Of a stretch of 64,000 nt of DNA, positions 28,497 to 37,949 are shown in pieces (the stretch's first letter is position 1; every line of letters begins with the position of its first letter). Origin of the DNA: Gammaproteobacteria bacterium (GTDB lineage Bacteria; Pseudomonadota; Gammaproteobacteria; Thiohalobacterales; Thiohalobacteraceae); assembly GCA_019911805.1 (NCBI GenBank), contig JAIOJV010000048.1:1-64000 (forward strand), written 5' to 3'. Below the pieces are notes generated by a model. The model saw nothing but the letters and a program-made list of their open reading frames with translations, searched no databases and had not been told where the DNA came from. The position numbers and the translations under genes are program-made.

Positions 28497-28636
28497 GGCG
28501 GGCTGCCTGGGATTATGTGTCTGGGGCCATTATCGACCATCGGGGCGCCCCGGGACACACCCGGATATACCGCTATGTTCCGATGGGAAATATGGGCTTT
28601 GTCGCGCCCGCCCCACCCCTCGAGGGTGTATCCGCC

Positions 28637-29197
28637 TCAGGCCTTTTTCAGCAGGACGTAGAGGGCCCCGGTGCCACCGTCGACGGGGCGTGCCGAGCAA
28701 TAGGCGAGTACCTCGTCGCGCTGGCGCAGCCAGCCACCGACCTTGCCCTTGAGCACGGGTATGCGCTGCTGCGAGCCGTGGCCCTTCCCGTGGATGATGC
28801 GCACGCAGCGCCAGCCCTGGGCGAGGCAGTCGTGCAGGAAGGCAGCCAGTGCCTGGCGCGCCTCGACGACCGTGAGGCCGTGCAGGTCGCATTCCGCCTC
28901 GCGGGCGAATTGGCCGCGGCGCAGTCGCTTGAGGATGCGCTGCTGCAGGCCGGTGCGTGCGAACCAGAGCTCCTCGCCAGTCAGGTAGTCATCGGGGTCG
29001 AAGGCGTCTGACAGGGAGTCGCGCAGCACGGCACCTTCGTCGCGCTCGCGGAACGTAGCCCGCACCGGCGGGCGGGGCAGCCGCGGTTCGACACGGTCGT
29101 GGTGGAGCTGCCTGACCGGGCCGACCGCCGTCTGGAAGAGTTCGCGGTCCTCCGGGCTGATGCCCGGCGCGGCGGGGTGTTTGGGTTGTCTGCTCAT
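28637..29197 (-). CDS. smrA: Smr domain endonuclease family protein
   Basis: 186 residues with a C-terminal Smr (small MutS-related) domain, found in nucleases acting on branched DNA or on RNA. The hallmark motifs are DLHGLTVVEARQAL (about residue 104) and the IIHGKGH motif (about 137), followed by VLAYCSARPVDGGTGALYVLL at the end. An Arg-rich N-terminal region (about 30-70) resembles E. coli SmrA/YdaL-like proteins. Expressed in the same direction as ycgN and the chelatase gene but separated by 140 bp, so it probably has its own promoter. Confidence 0.9.
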   Translation of the reverse strand: MSRQPKHPAAPGISPEDRELFQTAVGPVRQLHHDRVEPRLPRPPVRATFRERDEGAVLRDSLSDAFDPDDYLTGEELWFARTGLQQRILKRLRRGQFAREAECDLHGLTVVEARQALAAFLHDCLAQGWRCVRIIHGKGHGSQQRIPVLKGKVGGWLRQRDEVLAYCSARPVDGGTGALYVLLKKA

Positions 29198-29289
29198 GGG
29201 TCCCGTCTCGGTCCAGGCGGTCAGGATACGTCAAGTGCGTGCGACAGGCGACCGGTCCAGCCGGCTGAATGACGTGCAGTCAGCGCGGT

Positions 29290-29466
29290 AGTTACCCTGA
29301 AAAACCGCAGTGGCTATGGAATCACGCGGGGAAAACACGGATAAGATCATACGCTTTACACCACAGGGTCTCTTACCCGTCAGGTACCGGGCCGCAACCT
29401 TGGGACGCCGCGGTATTGCAGCGCCTTCCCTGTGCTTATGTGGCGGAAATGAGTCCTTTTGGGGCT
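29290..29466. repeat. Degraded family A element before surE
   Basis: The left arm cagtggctatggaatcacgc (from about 29304) and the right arm gccttccctgtgcttatgtg (from about 29430) are recognisable but mutated. The centre holds tcttacccgtcaggtaccgg (29371-29390), which is the family core in reverse orientation. No gene is seen between smrA and surE (29198-29567). This element is the only structure there. Confidence 0.65.
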
Positions 29467-29567
29467 AAAGTTTCCCGGCTTCCGGCCAGGCTATATGCAC
29501 CGTCGGCGTTCCAGTATAGTGTCGCCCCAATGCGTACCACAGATATGCCAGCGGGCCACACGTCTTC

Positions 29568-30314
29568 ATGAGGATTCTGATCAGCAACGACGATGGGTAT
29601 CAGTCCCCCGGCATCCGCGCCCTGGCCGAGGCGCTGGCCGAGTTGGGTGAGATCACCGTCGTGGCGCCGGACCGTGACCGCAGTGGTGCTTCCAATTCCT
29701 TGACCCTCGATTACCCGATCCGGGCGACCCACATGCCCGACGGCTTCATCCGCATCGACGGCACCCCGACCGACTGCGTTCACCTGGCCATCACCGGCCT
29801 GCTCGACGAAGAGCCCGACATCGTGGTGTCGGGCGTGAACGCCGGCGCCAACATGGGCGACGACGTCCTCTATTCCGGCACGGTGGCCGCGGCCATGGAG
29901 GGGCGCTTTCTCGGCCTGCCGGCCATCGCCGTGTCCATGGTCGGGCATGCGCCGAGGCATTTCGCCACCGGCGCGCGCGTTGCGCGCGAACTGGTGCTGC
30001 GGCTGTGCCGCGATCCGCTGCCCGCGGATACGATCCTGAACGTGAATGTGCCGGACCTGTCCTACGCCGAACTCGCCGGCTTCGAGGCGACGCGCCTGGG
30101 GCACCGGCACAAATCCGAACCGGTGATCAAGCAGGAGGACCCGCGACACCGGCCCATCTACTGGGTCGGCCCGCCCGGTGCCGAGCAGGACGCCGGGCCG
30201 GGCACCGACTTCCATGCAGTGCGACGTCACTTCGTCTCCGTCACGCCCATCCAGGTCGATCTGACCCGTTATGATGCGCTCGACAAGGTGGCCGGCTGGT
30301 TGACCGGTGGCTGA
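29568..30314 (+). CDS. surE: 5'/3'-nucleotidase SurE
   Basis: A metal-dependent phosphatase acting on nucleoside monophosphates and short polyphosphates, linked to stationary-phase survival. 248 residues, family length. The N-terminal [16 protein letters not shown] holds the metal-binding Asp pair. [15 protein letters not shown] and [20 protein letters not shown] are the other family motifs. It heads the conserved surE-pcm-nlpD-rpoS series and is followed by pcm after 7 bp. The ribosome site is weak. Confidence 0.96.
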   Translation: MRILISNDDGYQSPGIRALAEALAELGEITVVAPDRDRSGASNSLTLDYPIRATHMPDGFIRIDGTPTDCVHLAITGLLDEEPDIVVSGVNAGANMGDDVLYSGTVAAAMEGRFLGLPAIAVSMVGHAPRHFATGARVARELVLRLCRDPLPADTILNVNVPDLSYAELAGFEATRLGHRHKSEPVIKQEDPRHRPIYWVGPPGAEQDAGPGTDFHAVRRHFVSVTPIQVDLTRYDALDKVAGWLTGG

Positions 30315-30321
30315 AGCGTAG

Positions 30322-30981
30322 ATGCGTCCGCACATCCGTGGCATCGGCATGACCTCGCAGCGTACCCGCGACCGGCTGATCGACCGGCTGCGCGAGAAGG
30401 GCATTCGCAGCGAGGCGGTGCTGGAGGTGATGCGCCGTACGCCGCGGCACCTGTTCGTGGACGAGGCGCTGTCCAGCCGCGCCTACGAAGACACGGCGCT
30501 GCCGATCGGCTTCAACCAGACCATCTCCCAGCCCTACATCGTTGCGCGCATGACCGAGGCGCTGCTCGCCGAAGGCATTCCCACCAAGGTGCTGGAGGTC
30601 GGCACCGGTTCGGGCTACCAGGCGGCGGTGCTCGCGCAGCTGGTGCCGCGGGTCTATACCGTCGAGCGTATCGACGCGCTGGTGCGCAGCGCACGGCAGC
30701 GCTTCCGCACGCTGGAACTGCGCAATATCCAGCTCAAACAAAGTGACGGGTCCTGGGGCTGGCCGCAGCAGGCGCCCTTCGACGCGATCCTGGTCACCGC
30801 GGCACCGGCGGAAATCCCGCGACCACTGTTGGAGCAACTGGCCGACGGCGGGCGTCTGGTGATCCCGGTGGGTGGTGCCAGCGGCCAGACGCTGACGGTG
30901 GTCACGCGGCGCGGCGATGTCTACGAACGCGAGGATCTCGAGCCGGTGAGTTTCGTGCCGCTGGTCGGAGGCGCGGGCTGA
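30322..30981 (+). CDS. pcm: Protein-L-isoaspartate O-methyltransferase
   Basis: Repairs isoaspartyl damage in ageing proteins using S-adenosylmethionine. 219 residues. Motifs are [21 protein letters not shown] motif [26 protein letters not shown] and [14 protein letters not shown]. An internal ATG at 30349 gives the length most like E. coli Pcm, so the true start may be there. The stop overlaps the next start (TGATG). Confidence 0.96.
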   Translation: MRPHIRGIGMTSQRTRDRLIDRLREKGIRSEAVLEVMRRTPRHLFVDEALSSRAYEDTALPIGFNQTISQPYIVARMTEALLAEGIPTKVLEVGTGSGYQAAVLAQLVPRVYTVERIDALVRSARQRFRTLELRNIQLKQSDGSWGWPQQAPFDAILVTAAPAEIPRPLLEQLADGGRLVIPVGGASGQTLTVVTRRGDVYEREDLEPVSFVPLVGGAG

Positions 30982-31559
30982 TGAGGCTGTTCGACGGGCT
31001 GTATCAGCGTGCCATGCGCTGGGCCCGTGCGCCACGCGCGCCCTGGTACCTCGCCGGACTCAGCTTCGCGGAGTCGTCCTTCTTTCCCATCCCTCCGGAT
31101 GTGATGCTCGCGCCGATGAGCCTCGCACAGCCGGCGCGTGCCTGGCATTTCGCCTTCATCACCACCGTCGCTTCCGTGGCGGGCGGGCTGTTCGGGTATG
31201 CCATCGGTTTTTTCGCGCTGGATCTCATCGAGCCGGTGATCCGCGGCACACACTACTGGGACGGCTATCTCAAGGCACGCACCTGGTTCGACACGTGGGG
31301 CTTCTGGGCGGTGTTCGTCGCCGGCTTCTCGCCGATCCCCTACAAGGTCTTCACCATCGCGGCCGGCAGCATGGCGATGGCACTCGGCCCCTTCGTGCTG
31401 GCCTCCGCCATCGGCCGCGGCGCGCGTTTCTATCTGGTTGCCGGTCTGTTAGCCTGGGGTGGGGCGCGTATGGAACGCGCCTTGGTGCGCTATGTCGAAT
31501 GGCTCGGCTGGGGTGTCGTGGCGCTGCTGGGGCTGGCGTATCTTGCGTTGCGAGGCTGA
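30981..31559 (+). CDS. yqaA: YqaA family membrane protein (VTT/DedA-like)
   Basis: A polytopic inner-membrane protein of 192 residues with four or five hydrophobic helices, of the YqaA branch of the VTT/DedA superfamily. Typical sequences are LAGLSFAESSFFPIPPDVML (about 26-45), with the acidic residue and proline-rich re-entrant loop, and FVAGFSPIPYKVFTIAAG (about 113-130) with the second loop. The molecular role in this branch is unknown. DedA relatives flip lipids. It is inserted between pcm and nlpD and translationally coupled to pcm. Confidence 0.88.
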   Translation: MRLFDGLYQRAMRWARAPRAPWYLAGLSFAESSFFPIPPDVMLAPMSLAQPARAWHFAFITTVASVAGGLFGYAIGFFALDLIEPVIRGTHYWDGYLKARTWFDTWGFWAVFVAGFSPIPYKVFTIAAGSMAMALGPFVLASAIGRGARFYLVAGLLAWGGARMERALVRYVEWLGWGVVALLGLAYLALRG

Positions 31560-31710
31560 GGTGGCGCTGGTCAGATTCGGAACGGTCCTCGAGCATGTGC
31601 CGACGGTAGTGGCCGGCAGCGTGCGACAGGCGCTGAGGGTGCGATGGTGAATCCCGCGATCACGATGCCGTATGTGATCCATGGTGCTCACGCTGCATGT
31701 CGTCGGACTG

Positions 31711-32505
31711 ATGTGTGAGCGCCGCCGGCGGCTCGGTGCTGTCGTTCTGGTGGGGCTGGCGCTGGCCGGGTGCAGCACCTCCAGCGTGCGCGCCCCGATC
31801 GGTGAACGCAGTCATACCGTGTCGAGTCCAGCGACCGGCGTGTACGTGGTCCGCCGCGGTGAAACACTGTTTTCCATCGCCTGGCAGCGCGGCCTGGATT
31901 ACCGTGCAGTCGCTGCCTGGAATGGTATCCGTTCGCCTTACACCATTTATCCCGGCCAGCGGCTGCGGCTGAATCCTCCCCCCGTCACCAGAACCGCAAA
32001 GCCATCGGCGCCAGCCCGTGCGCCTACGGCCACGACACGCGCCACTCCGGCGCCGGCGCAGAGCGCCACCCCGAGTGCGCGGCCGCCGGCGAAGCCCGTA
32101 CCCGCGCCGCAGCCGGCCGCGGCGATGGGTCCGCCGCGCTGGCAGTGGCCCGCGCAGGGGCAGATCCTGCGGTCGTTCGACGCCAACGTCTCCGGCAAGC
32201 GGGGCATAAGCATCGGCGGTACGACCGGTGATCGGGTCCGCGCGGCGGCGGCCGGCCAGGTGGTCTACGCGGGCAGTGGACTTGCCGGTTACGGGCAGCT
32301 TATCATCGTGAAGCATAACGATACCTATCTAAGTGCCTATGGACACAATCGCACTCTGCTGGTGAAGGAAGGCGACGTGGTACGTGCCGGGCAGGTGATC
32401 GCTGAAATGGGTCACAGCGGCACCAACCGTACACAGTTGCATTTCGAGATCCGACAGAATGGGAAGTCGGTGGACCCGCTCCGCTACCTGCCACGCCGCG
32501 GCTGA
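31711..32505 (+). CDS. nlpD: NlpD-type lipoprotein (LysM plus M23 domain)
   Basis: An outer-membrane lipoprotein that activates the septal amidase AmiC in relatives. 264 residues from this start. Lipobox LAGC (Cys about 21). A LysM domain (about 44-87: YVVRRGETLFSIAWQRGLDY ... IYPGQRLRLN) binds peptidoglycan. An Ala/Pro/Thr linker follows. The C-terminal M23 (LytM) domain (about 140-262) ends QLHFEIRQNGKSVDPLRYL. The usual HxxxD zinc ligand is replaced near RSFDANVSGKRGISIGG, so it is a degenerate, non-catalytic LytM, as in NlpD. The start at 31711 gives a proper signal peptide; an ATG at 31681 is also in frame. rpoS follows. Confidence 0.93.
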   Translation: MCERRRRLGAVVLVGLALAGCSTSSVRAPIGERSHTVSSPATGVYVVRRGETLFSIAWQRGLDYRAVAAWNGIRSPYTIYPGQRLRLNPPPVTRTAKPSAPARAPTATTRATPAPAQSATPSARPPAKPVPAPQPAAAMGPPRWQWPAQGQILRSFDANVSGKRGISIGGTTGDRVRAAAAGQVVYAGSGLAGYGQLIIVKHNDTYLSAYGHNRTLLVKEGDVVRAGQVIAEMGHSGTNRTQLHFEIRQNGKSVDPLRYLPRRG

Positions 32506-32577
32506 CGCGGGGGGGACTCGACCTGAAAATGGATGAGCTGCGGCCAGGTAGGGCCGCGGCCAGGCGAGGAGGTATGC

Positions 32578-33609
32578 ATGACGAAGAATCACAACCTGCG
32601 CAAGGGAAGCGCGGCAGGCGATGCCGAAGGTCGTGGTCCGGCCTTCAATACCCTGCAACGTGTGCCGGATGACCTGAAATCCGAGGGTGGAGACGTCGAA
32701 CTCGGTGCGGAGGCCGTGGCCGACGAGCCGGATGCCGAAGAAAATATTGTCTTCGAGCCAGGCGACATACCCGGTTCCCACCTGGACGCCACGCGCCTGT
32801 ATCTGAACGAAATCGGGTTTTCCCCGCTGTTGTCGGCCGAAGAAGAGGTCTATTACGCCCGCCTCACCCAGCAGGGTGAGGAAAGTGCGCGGCAGCGCAT
32901 GATCGAATCCAATCTGCGTCTCGTCGTGAAGATCGCGCGCCGCTACATGAACCGTGGTCTGGCACTGCTCGATCTCATCGAGGAAGGCAACCTCGGCCTG
33001 ATCCGCGCCGTGGAGAAGTTCGATCCGGAGCGTGGCTTTCGCTTTTCCACCTACGCGACCTGGTGGATCCGGCAGACCATCGAGCGCGGCATCATGAACC
33101 AGACGCGCACCGTCCGTCTCCCGATCCACGTGGTCAAGGAAATCAACCTCTATCTGCGTGCTGCACGGAAACTCGCGCAAATCCTTGATCACGAACCGTC
33201 GGCCGACGAGATTGCGACACTGCTCGACAAGCCGCTGCCGGAAGTCGAACGTATGTTGGGCCTCAACGAGCGGATCGCATCCGTGGATTCACCGATCGGC
33301 TATGACAACGACCGGTCCCTGCTGGACGCGATCCCCGATGACAACAATTCAGATCCATACGAGCTGCTGGCCGACGACGACGTCTATGCCAACCTGGAAC
33401 AATGGCTGGAACAGCTCAACGAAAAGCAGCGTGATGTGGTCGAACGCCGCTTCGGTCTGCACGGTCACGAGATCTGCACCTTGGAGGAAGTCGGCAACGA
33501 GATCGGCGTCACCCGCGAACGCGTGCGCCAGATCCAGATGGATGCACTGAAACGCCTGCGCGAGATCATCGAACATGAGGGCTTCTCGTCGGATGCGCTG
33601 TTCCGCTAG
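32578..33609 (+). CDS. rpoS: RNA polymerase sigma factor RpoS
   Basis: Stationary-phase and general-stress sigma factor, 343 residues. Region 1.2 [17 protein letters not shown], region 2 with [19 protein letters not shown] and [20 protein letters not shown], region 3, and the region 4.2 helix-turn-helix [19 protein letters not shown] are all intact. A strong GAGGAGG precedes the ATG at 32578. The N-terminal extension of about 50 acidic residues is somewhat long for the family. Position after nlpD matches Enterobacteria and Pseudomonas, where an rpoS promoter lies inside nlpD. Confidence 0.97.
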   Translation: MTKNHNLRKGSAAGDAEGRGPAFNTLQRVPDDLKSEGGDVELGAEAVADEPDAEENIVFEPGDIPGSHLDATRLYLNEIGFSPLLSAEEEVYYARLTQQGEESARQRMIESNLRLVVKIARRYMNRGLALLDLIEEGNLGLIRAVEKFDPERGFRFSTYATWWIRQTIERGIMNQTRTVRLPIHVVKEINLYLRAARKLAQILDHEPSADEIATLLDKPLPEVERMLGLNERIASVDSPIGYDNDRSLLDAIPDDNNSDPYELLADDDVYANLEQWLEQLNEKQRDVVERRFGLHGHEICTLEEVGNEIGVTRERVRQIQMDALKRLREIIEHEGFSSDALFR

Positions 33610-33744
33610 CCGGGAAGGCGGTCGCGAGATACGCGAATAGTCGACGCTCATGCAGGGTGCATCGGCGCAGCCTTGGGCTCGCTGCCAGCCCGGCGCTGCA
33701 AGTGAGCTCCGCCATCCCGGATACAGTAGATGCGATGCTCACGG

Positions 33745-33945
33745 GATGCTGCCCACTGGCTCCTGCAGGCTCACTGGCCAGGCATGCTTCGGCGGCCCCG
33801 TTCGTCGCTCCGCCTCCGGCTGTCGCAAGTCAGCTGCGCGACGAACGGGACCGCCGAAGTCTTGAGTCCCACGCAAGAGGTGAATCTGCGCGGGGGTAAA
33901 CCACGGTGTCCAGCCGCCGGCCGGCAGCCTCGCGCCGCACATTTC
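33745..33945 (+). repeat. Family E REP-like hairpin element (copy 1)
   Basis: A strong stem pairs cttcggcggccccgttcgtc (from 33789) with the segment ending accgccgaag (33860). The loop reads ctccgcctccggctgtcgca and continues. About 60-80 bp on each side is also shared with the inverted copy at 55.7 kb, including caggctcactggc upstream and ccggccggcagcc downstream. It occupies the 340-bp gap between rpoS and the convergent AI-2E transporter gene. It is not protein coding as far as I can tell. Confidence 0.85.
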
Positions 33946-33949
33946 GCGG

Positions 33950-35011
33950 CTAGACGCTCTCCGTCTCCGCCGGCTCGACATCCGGCCCGAGCAGGATCGC
34001 GATCCAGCGCGTTTCCTCGTTGGCATCCAGCGCCAGTTTGGCGGTCATGGTGAGCGGCACCGACAGGATCATGCCAACCGGCCCCAGCACCCAGCCCCAG
34101 AATACCAGGGACAGAAACACCACCAGCGTCGACAGCCCCAGACCGCGACCCATATAGCGCGGTTCAACGACGTTGCCCATCACCAGATTCACCGCCACAT
34201 ACCCGACCGCGACCAGCGCCGCCGAGTCCCAGCCGAATTGCAGCAGGGCCAGCAGCACCGCCGGCACCGCGGCGATGATGGAGCCGATGTTGGGGATGTA
34301 GTTCAGCAGAAAGGCGAGTGCACCCCACAGCAACGGGTAATCCACGCCGAGGATCGCCAGCCAGATGGCGATCAGGGCGCCGGTAGCCAGGCTGACCAGT
34401 GTCTTGATGACGGCATACCGTTTGAGATTCTCAGTGAACGCCGCAAAATGCGTGAAGGTCTTCGCCGGATCATCCACTGCCCGGCTGATCTTGTGCGGAA
34501 AGCTCGAGGCCTCGAACAGCATGAAGATTACGGTGAGCATGATCAGCAGGGCGTTGGTCATGACGTTACCCACACCCGCCAGCACACCGGTCGCGAGCTG
34601 TAGCGCCGCCCCCGGATCGATGATACTGAGCAGCGTCTCCCGCGGCAGGTCGATGCCGTGGGCATTCAGCCAGCCGATCAGGCCGCCCAGCTCGCCCTGC
34701 AGGCGCACCTGGTAGCCTGGCAGGGCACGATAGAAATCGTCCAGCGAGGTCCCGGCCAGTACCAGGAACAGCAGCGTTATACCGACGATGCCGACGAGTA
34801 CGATGGTAATCGCGGCCGCCGTGGGCAGACCGCGGCGTTGCAGCCAGTACATCGGTGGCACACTGATAACGGCAATGAACAGCGACAGCAGGAAGGGCAC
34901 CAGCATCGCCTGCGAGGCGCGCATGCCGGCGATGACGACCACCAGGGCGGCGAGGATCAGCAGCGTGCGGGCAACGGTCTGGGAGCCATCGGGCAGCATC
35001 GAACCACTCAT
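33950..35011 (-). CDS. AI-2E family transporter
   Basis: A polytopic inner-membrane protein of 353 residues with about eight helices of the AI-2E/TqsA/PerM family, whose members export or exchange small molecules or ions. Substrate is not predictable. The family hallmark is the C-terminal half (LVSLATGALIAIWLAILG, LLWGALAFLLNYIPNIGSI, and VEPRYMGRGLGLSTLVVFLS). The start could be 35011 or the ATG at 34999. A family A element begins immediately upstream, so its promoter lies in or beyond the repeat. Confidence 0.92.
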   Translation of the reverse strand: MSGSMLPDGSQTVARTLLILAALVVVIAGMRASQAMLVPFLLSLFIAVISVPPMYWLQRRGLPTAAAITIVLVGIVGITLLFLVLAGTSLDDFYRALPGYQVRLQGELGGLIGWLNAHGIDLPRETLLSIIDPGAALQLATGVLAGVGNVMTNALLIMLTVIFMLFEASSFPHKISRAVDDPAKTFTHFAAFTENLKRYAVIKTLVSLATGALIAIWLAILGVDYPLLWGALAFLLNYIPNIGSIIAAVPAVLLALLQFGWDSAALVAVGYVAVNLVMGNVVEPRYMGRGLGLSTLVVFLSLVFWGWVLGPVGMILSVPLTMTAKLALDANEETRWIAILLGPDVEPAETESV

Positions 35012-35019
35012 CCTAAGAA

Positions 35020-35180
35020 CTCATTTCAGCCACGGAAGCACACGCAAGACGCTGCAATGAAACAGCGTCGCAAAGCGCCGTCCAGCACCTGACAGGCGTG
35101 AGGGGTTGTTGCGTGAAGCATACGATCCTGTCCGCGTTCTTCTATAGTGTTGCCGTGGTGAATACGGTTTTCGGGTTCAT
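35020..35180. repeat. Family A element (35 kb copy)
   Basis: The left arm gccacggaagcacacgcaa (35029-35047) is nearly intact. The right arm (about 35130-35178) is eroded but keeps the ccgtggtgaatacggttttc tail. The inner core cagcacctgacaggcgtgag (35083-35102) closely matches copy 1 at 2773-2792. It lies between two minus-strand genes. Confidence 0.8.
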
Positions 35181-35204
35181 TATCGGACGGCGTCGGTCGA
35201 GGGT

Positions 35205-36047
35205 TCAGGAGCCGTCGGCGTTCGCATTATGTGCGCGGATGATACCGGCGAGCGCGTGCAGCATGTCTGCTGCGACATGGTACCGCCCGGCCTCGTTCAG
35301 ATGACCGCCGTCGTCGGTGTAGGCGCCGACCAGGCTGTAATACGTTATGCCGTCCTTGACGAAGCTCTCACGCCGGCCATCCGGATAGATTGATTCACTG
35401 GCAGCGATATCGAACATCGCATCACCGGCGTAGGTGCTGCGTAGCCGTTCATTGAATTCGTTGCGCTTGATGTTGGCGAGCTTGGCACGGTTCGGCTTAC
35501 CCATGAGCTCGCGGATCCATACACCAGGACCGCTCGCGGTATGGCGCAGCGGCGACGTGACGTGTACGAAGGTGATGTCCGGGTATCGGGTCTTGAGGTC
35601 ATCCAGGGTGCGGCGGTAATAGCCGAAGATGGTATCCACGTCGGAATCCTCGCCGATGTCGATGTAGCAGAATTTCAGCATGGCATATTCAATCTTGCCG
35701 GCCAAGGCATCGACGTGCTGTTTGAAGTCATCGCACTTGCTGGCTGGCTTGGAGTTCTCGCCGATCTTGGAATGCAAGAGGAAGGCATCCGGCAGTTCGG
35801 GAATGGTCTCACCCATTTCCACCAGCGTGATCCTGGACCCGTCGACGCCGTTCTGGATTTCCTGCAACCCCTGTATGACATTGCCGCCCACCGACTGGTG
35901 GCCGAAATAGATGCGGGCGCCGCTCACGGTCGCCAGGTCCTGCTGAAGTGTATCGGTCATACGGAAGGGCTCTGCGGTCGGTTCGGGTTGGCAGGCGGTC
36001 AGCGTCGCCAGCATGAGGATCATGGTAAAGCGGGTCAATGGCTTCAT
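35205..36047 (-). CDS. SGNH-hydrolase-like lipoprotein
   Basis: 280 residues. The signal peptide has lipobox LTAC (Cys19). The remainder looks like an SGNH/GDSL-type hydrolase: an N-terminal block IYFGHQSVGGNVIQGL, in which Ser would be the nucleophile but the GDS motif is replaced by HQS, and a C-terminal DGGHLNEAGRYHVA block with the DxxH pair. FVHVTSPLRHTASGPG lies in between. A role in modifying acyl groups on envelope glycans is conceivable but unproven. It may be monocistronic; the gap to the AI-2E gene holds a repeat. Confidence 0.7.
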   Translation of the reverse strand: MKPLTRFTMILMLATLTACQPEPTAEPFRMTDTLQQDLATVSGARIYFGHQSVGGNVIQGLQEIQNGVDGSRITLVEMGETIPELPDAFLLHSKIGENSKPASKCDDFKQHVDALAGKIEYAMLKFCYIDIGEDSDVDTIFGYYRRTLDDLKTRYPDITFVHVTSPLRHTASGPGVWIRELMGKPNRAKLANIKRNEFNERLRSTYAGDAMFDIAASESIYPDGRRESFVKDGITYYSLVGAYTDDGGHLNEAGRYHVAADMLHALAGIIRAHNANADGS

Positions 36048-36100
36048 GACGGTGGGTCTCGCGGGTCTGGGTCTGAGTTGAGGTCGGGTGCTGACGAGTA

Positions 36101-36472
36101 TCAGATCATCAGCAAGGCGGCTGCCACCCGCCGCTGTTCGTCGAGCAGGACATTATAGGTGCGGCAGGCGGCCGGGGTATCCATCACCTCGACGCCGATA
36201 CCACGCCGTTGTATCTCGCCGGTCAGGCGCGGATGTGGAAATCGCAGCCGCGCACCAGTGCCGATGAGCAGGATCTCCGGTTCGAGGGCCAGCGCCAGGG
36301 CCAGATACGCGGCGGTGAGGTCCTCGAATGCCCGCGGCGGCCAGTCGCGGATCAGGCGGTCGGGGGCCACGATCATACTGCAGGTCAGGGTCTCGTGATT
36401 CACCGTGACCTGTCCGGCGGCATAGGCCTGAATACGGTACCGCCCGGTCGTGTCGTCTTCGGTGAAACGCAT
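36101..36472 (-). CDS. Mth938-like domain protein (DUF498)
   Basis: 123 residues from the ATG at 36472, where the family homology begins (MRFTEDDTTGRYRIQAYAAG). Mth938-like proteins, related to the mitochondrial assembly factor NDUFAF3, have a characteristic core. Here it is PEILLIGTGARLRFPHPRLT followed by GIGVEVMDTPAACRTYNVLL. Role in bacteria is unknown. The frame is open upstream to 36673, but that extension is Arg/Pro-rich and not family-like. Confidence 0.85.
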   Translation of the reverse strand: MRFTEDDTTGRYRIQAYAAGQVTVNHETLTCSMIVAPDRLIRDWPPRAFEDLTAAYLALALALEPEILLIGTGARLRFPHPRLTGEIQRRGIGVEVMDTPAACRTYNVLLDEQRRVAAALLMI

Positions 36473-36632
36473 GGGGTTCAAAGGACTTGGGTCGAGTGGG
36501 TTTGCGTGCCCAGCGTAACACCTTGGCCGGGGAGGATCACCCGCCCCCGTGCGGCCCCGGACCATGACCGCGCCCGTCCACGGACACAGCCTTGTTCTCC
36601 CATACATTTCAATGAGTTTTGCCGCTACCTGC

Positions 36633-36661
36633 TTGTATCCTGAGAGTGATTTCAGTACTCT
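36633..36661 (+). promoter_or_regulatory. Possible promoter upstream of alaC
   Basis: ttgtat (36633-36638), a 17-bp spacer and tactct (36656-36661) fit a weak sigma-70 pattern about 75 bp before the likely alaC start. This stretch is AT-richer than its surroundings. No experimental support. Confidence 0.3.
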
Positions 36662-36737
36662 TCGCAGGCTCATCAGGTCCCCGGCCGTAGTTGGGCTGGG
36701 GACGTGTCATCGGCCATTCATCCAGGGTATTGCCGCC

Positions 36738-37949
36738 TTGTTCGACGAATTCCAGCGCATCAAACGCCTGCCGCCGTATGTCTTCAACATCGTCAACGAA
36801 CTCAAGGCCAAGGCCCGGGCCCGCGGTGAGGACATCATCGACTTCGGCATGGGTAACCCCGACCAGCCGACGCCGGGCCATATCGTCGCCAAGCTGGTCG
36901 AGGCGGCACAGCGCGGCGATACCCACCGCTATTCCGTCTCGAAGGGCATACCGCGCCTGCGCAAGGCCATCGCCGGCTGGTATCAGAATCGCTACGGCGT
37001 GACGCTCGACCCCGAGACCGAGGCGATCGTCACCATCGGTTCGAAGGAGGGTCTGGCCCATCTGGCGCTGGCGACGCTGGGCCCGGGCGATGCCGTGCTG
37101 GTGCCGAACCCCGCCTATCCGATCCATCCGTACGGCTTTGTGATTGCCGGCGCCGACATCCGCCACGTGCCGCTGGTGCCGGACATCGACTTCTTTGCCG
37201 AACTGGAGAAGGCGATCAAGGACTCCTGGCCCAAGCCCAAGATGCTGGTGCTCAACTTTCCCGCTAACCCCACCACCCAGTGCGTGGAACTGGAGTTCTT
37301 CGAGCGGGTGGTGGCGATCGCCCGTGAGCACGGTATCTGGGTGGTCCATGACCTGGCCTATGCCGATCTGGTGTTCGACGGCTATGTTGCGCCGTCCATC
37401 CTGCAGGTACCCGGCGCCAAGGATGTGGCGGTGGAGTTCTTCACGCTGTCCAAGAGCTACAACATGCCCGGCTGGCGCGTCGGCTTCATGTGCGGCAATC
37501 CGACCCTGGTTGCCGCGCTGGCACGTATGAAGTCCTACCTCGACTACGGCATGTTCACACCCATCCAGATCGCAGCCATCACGGCACTTGAAGGCCCGCA
37601 GAACTGCGTGCGCGAAATCGCTGAACTGTATCGCAAGCGCCGCGATGTGCTGTGCGATGGCCTGCAGGCCATCGGCTGGCAGGTCGAGAAACCGCGCGGC
37701 ACCATGTTCGTGTGGGCACCGATCCCGGAACCGTACCGGCACCTCGGTTCGTTGGAGTTCTGCAAGCGGCTGTTGGCAGACGCCAAGGTGGCGGTCGCGC
37801 CGGGCGTCGGCTTCGGCGGCTATGGTGACGATCATGTGCGTTTCGGCCTGATCGAAAACGAACACCGTACCCGTCAGGCGGTACGCGGGATCCGCGATAT
37901 GTTTCGTAAAGACCAGAAAAAACTGCATCCTCAGGGGGATAGGACGTGA
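36738..37949 (+). CDS. alaC: Alanine transaminase-type aminotransferase AlaC
   Basis: PLP-dependent fold-type I aminotransferase that makes alanine from pyruvate and glutamate in relatives. From the TTG at 36738 it has 403 residues beginning [20 protein letters not shown], where the family normally begins. There is no ATG at the expected place, and the frame is open back to 36549 (ATGs at 36564 and 36612), so the start is uncertain. Motifs include [37 protein letters not shown] and the PLP-lysine segment [15 protein letters not shown]. Its stop overlaps the hom start, linking it to aspartate-family synthesis. Confidence 0.9.
   Translation: MFDEFQRIKRLPPYVFNIVNELKAKARARGEDIIDFGMGNPDQPTPGHIVAKLVEAAQRGDTHRYSVSKGIPRLRKAIAGWYQNRYGVTLDPETEAIVTIGSKEGLAHLALATLGPGDAVLVPNPAYPIHPYGFVIAGADIRHVPLVPDIDFFAELEKAIKDSWPKPKMLVLNFPANPTTQCVELEFFERVVAIAREHGIWVVHDLAYADLVFDGYVAPSILQVPGAKDVAVEFFTLSKSYNMPGWRVGFMCGNPTLVAALARMKSYLDYGMFTPIQIAAITALEGPQNCVREIAELYRKRRDVLCDGLQAIGWQVEKPRGTMFVWAPIPEPYRHLGSLEFCKRLLADAKVAVAPGVGFGGYGDDHVRFGLIENEHRTRQAVRGIRDMFRKDQKKLHPQGDRT

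Noticed and set aside
33745-33945. Integron attC site
   Set aside because: The imperfect hairpin resembles attC in outline, but I do not find the conserved GTTRRRY-type core sites, cassettes or an integrase. The second copy is isolated.
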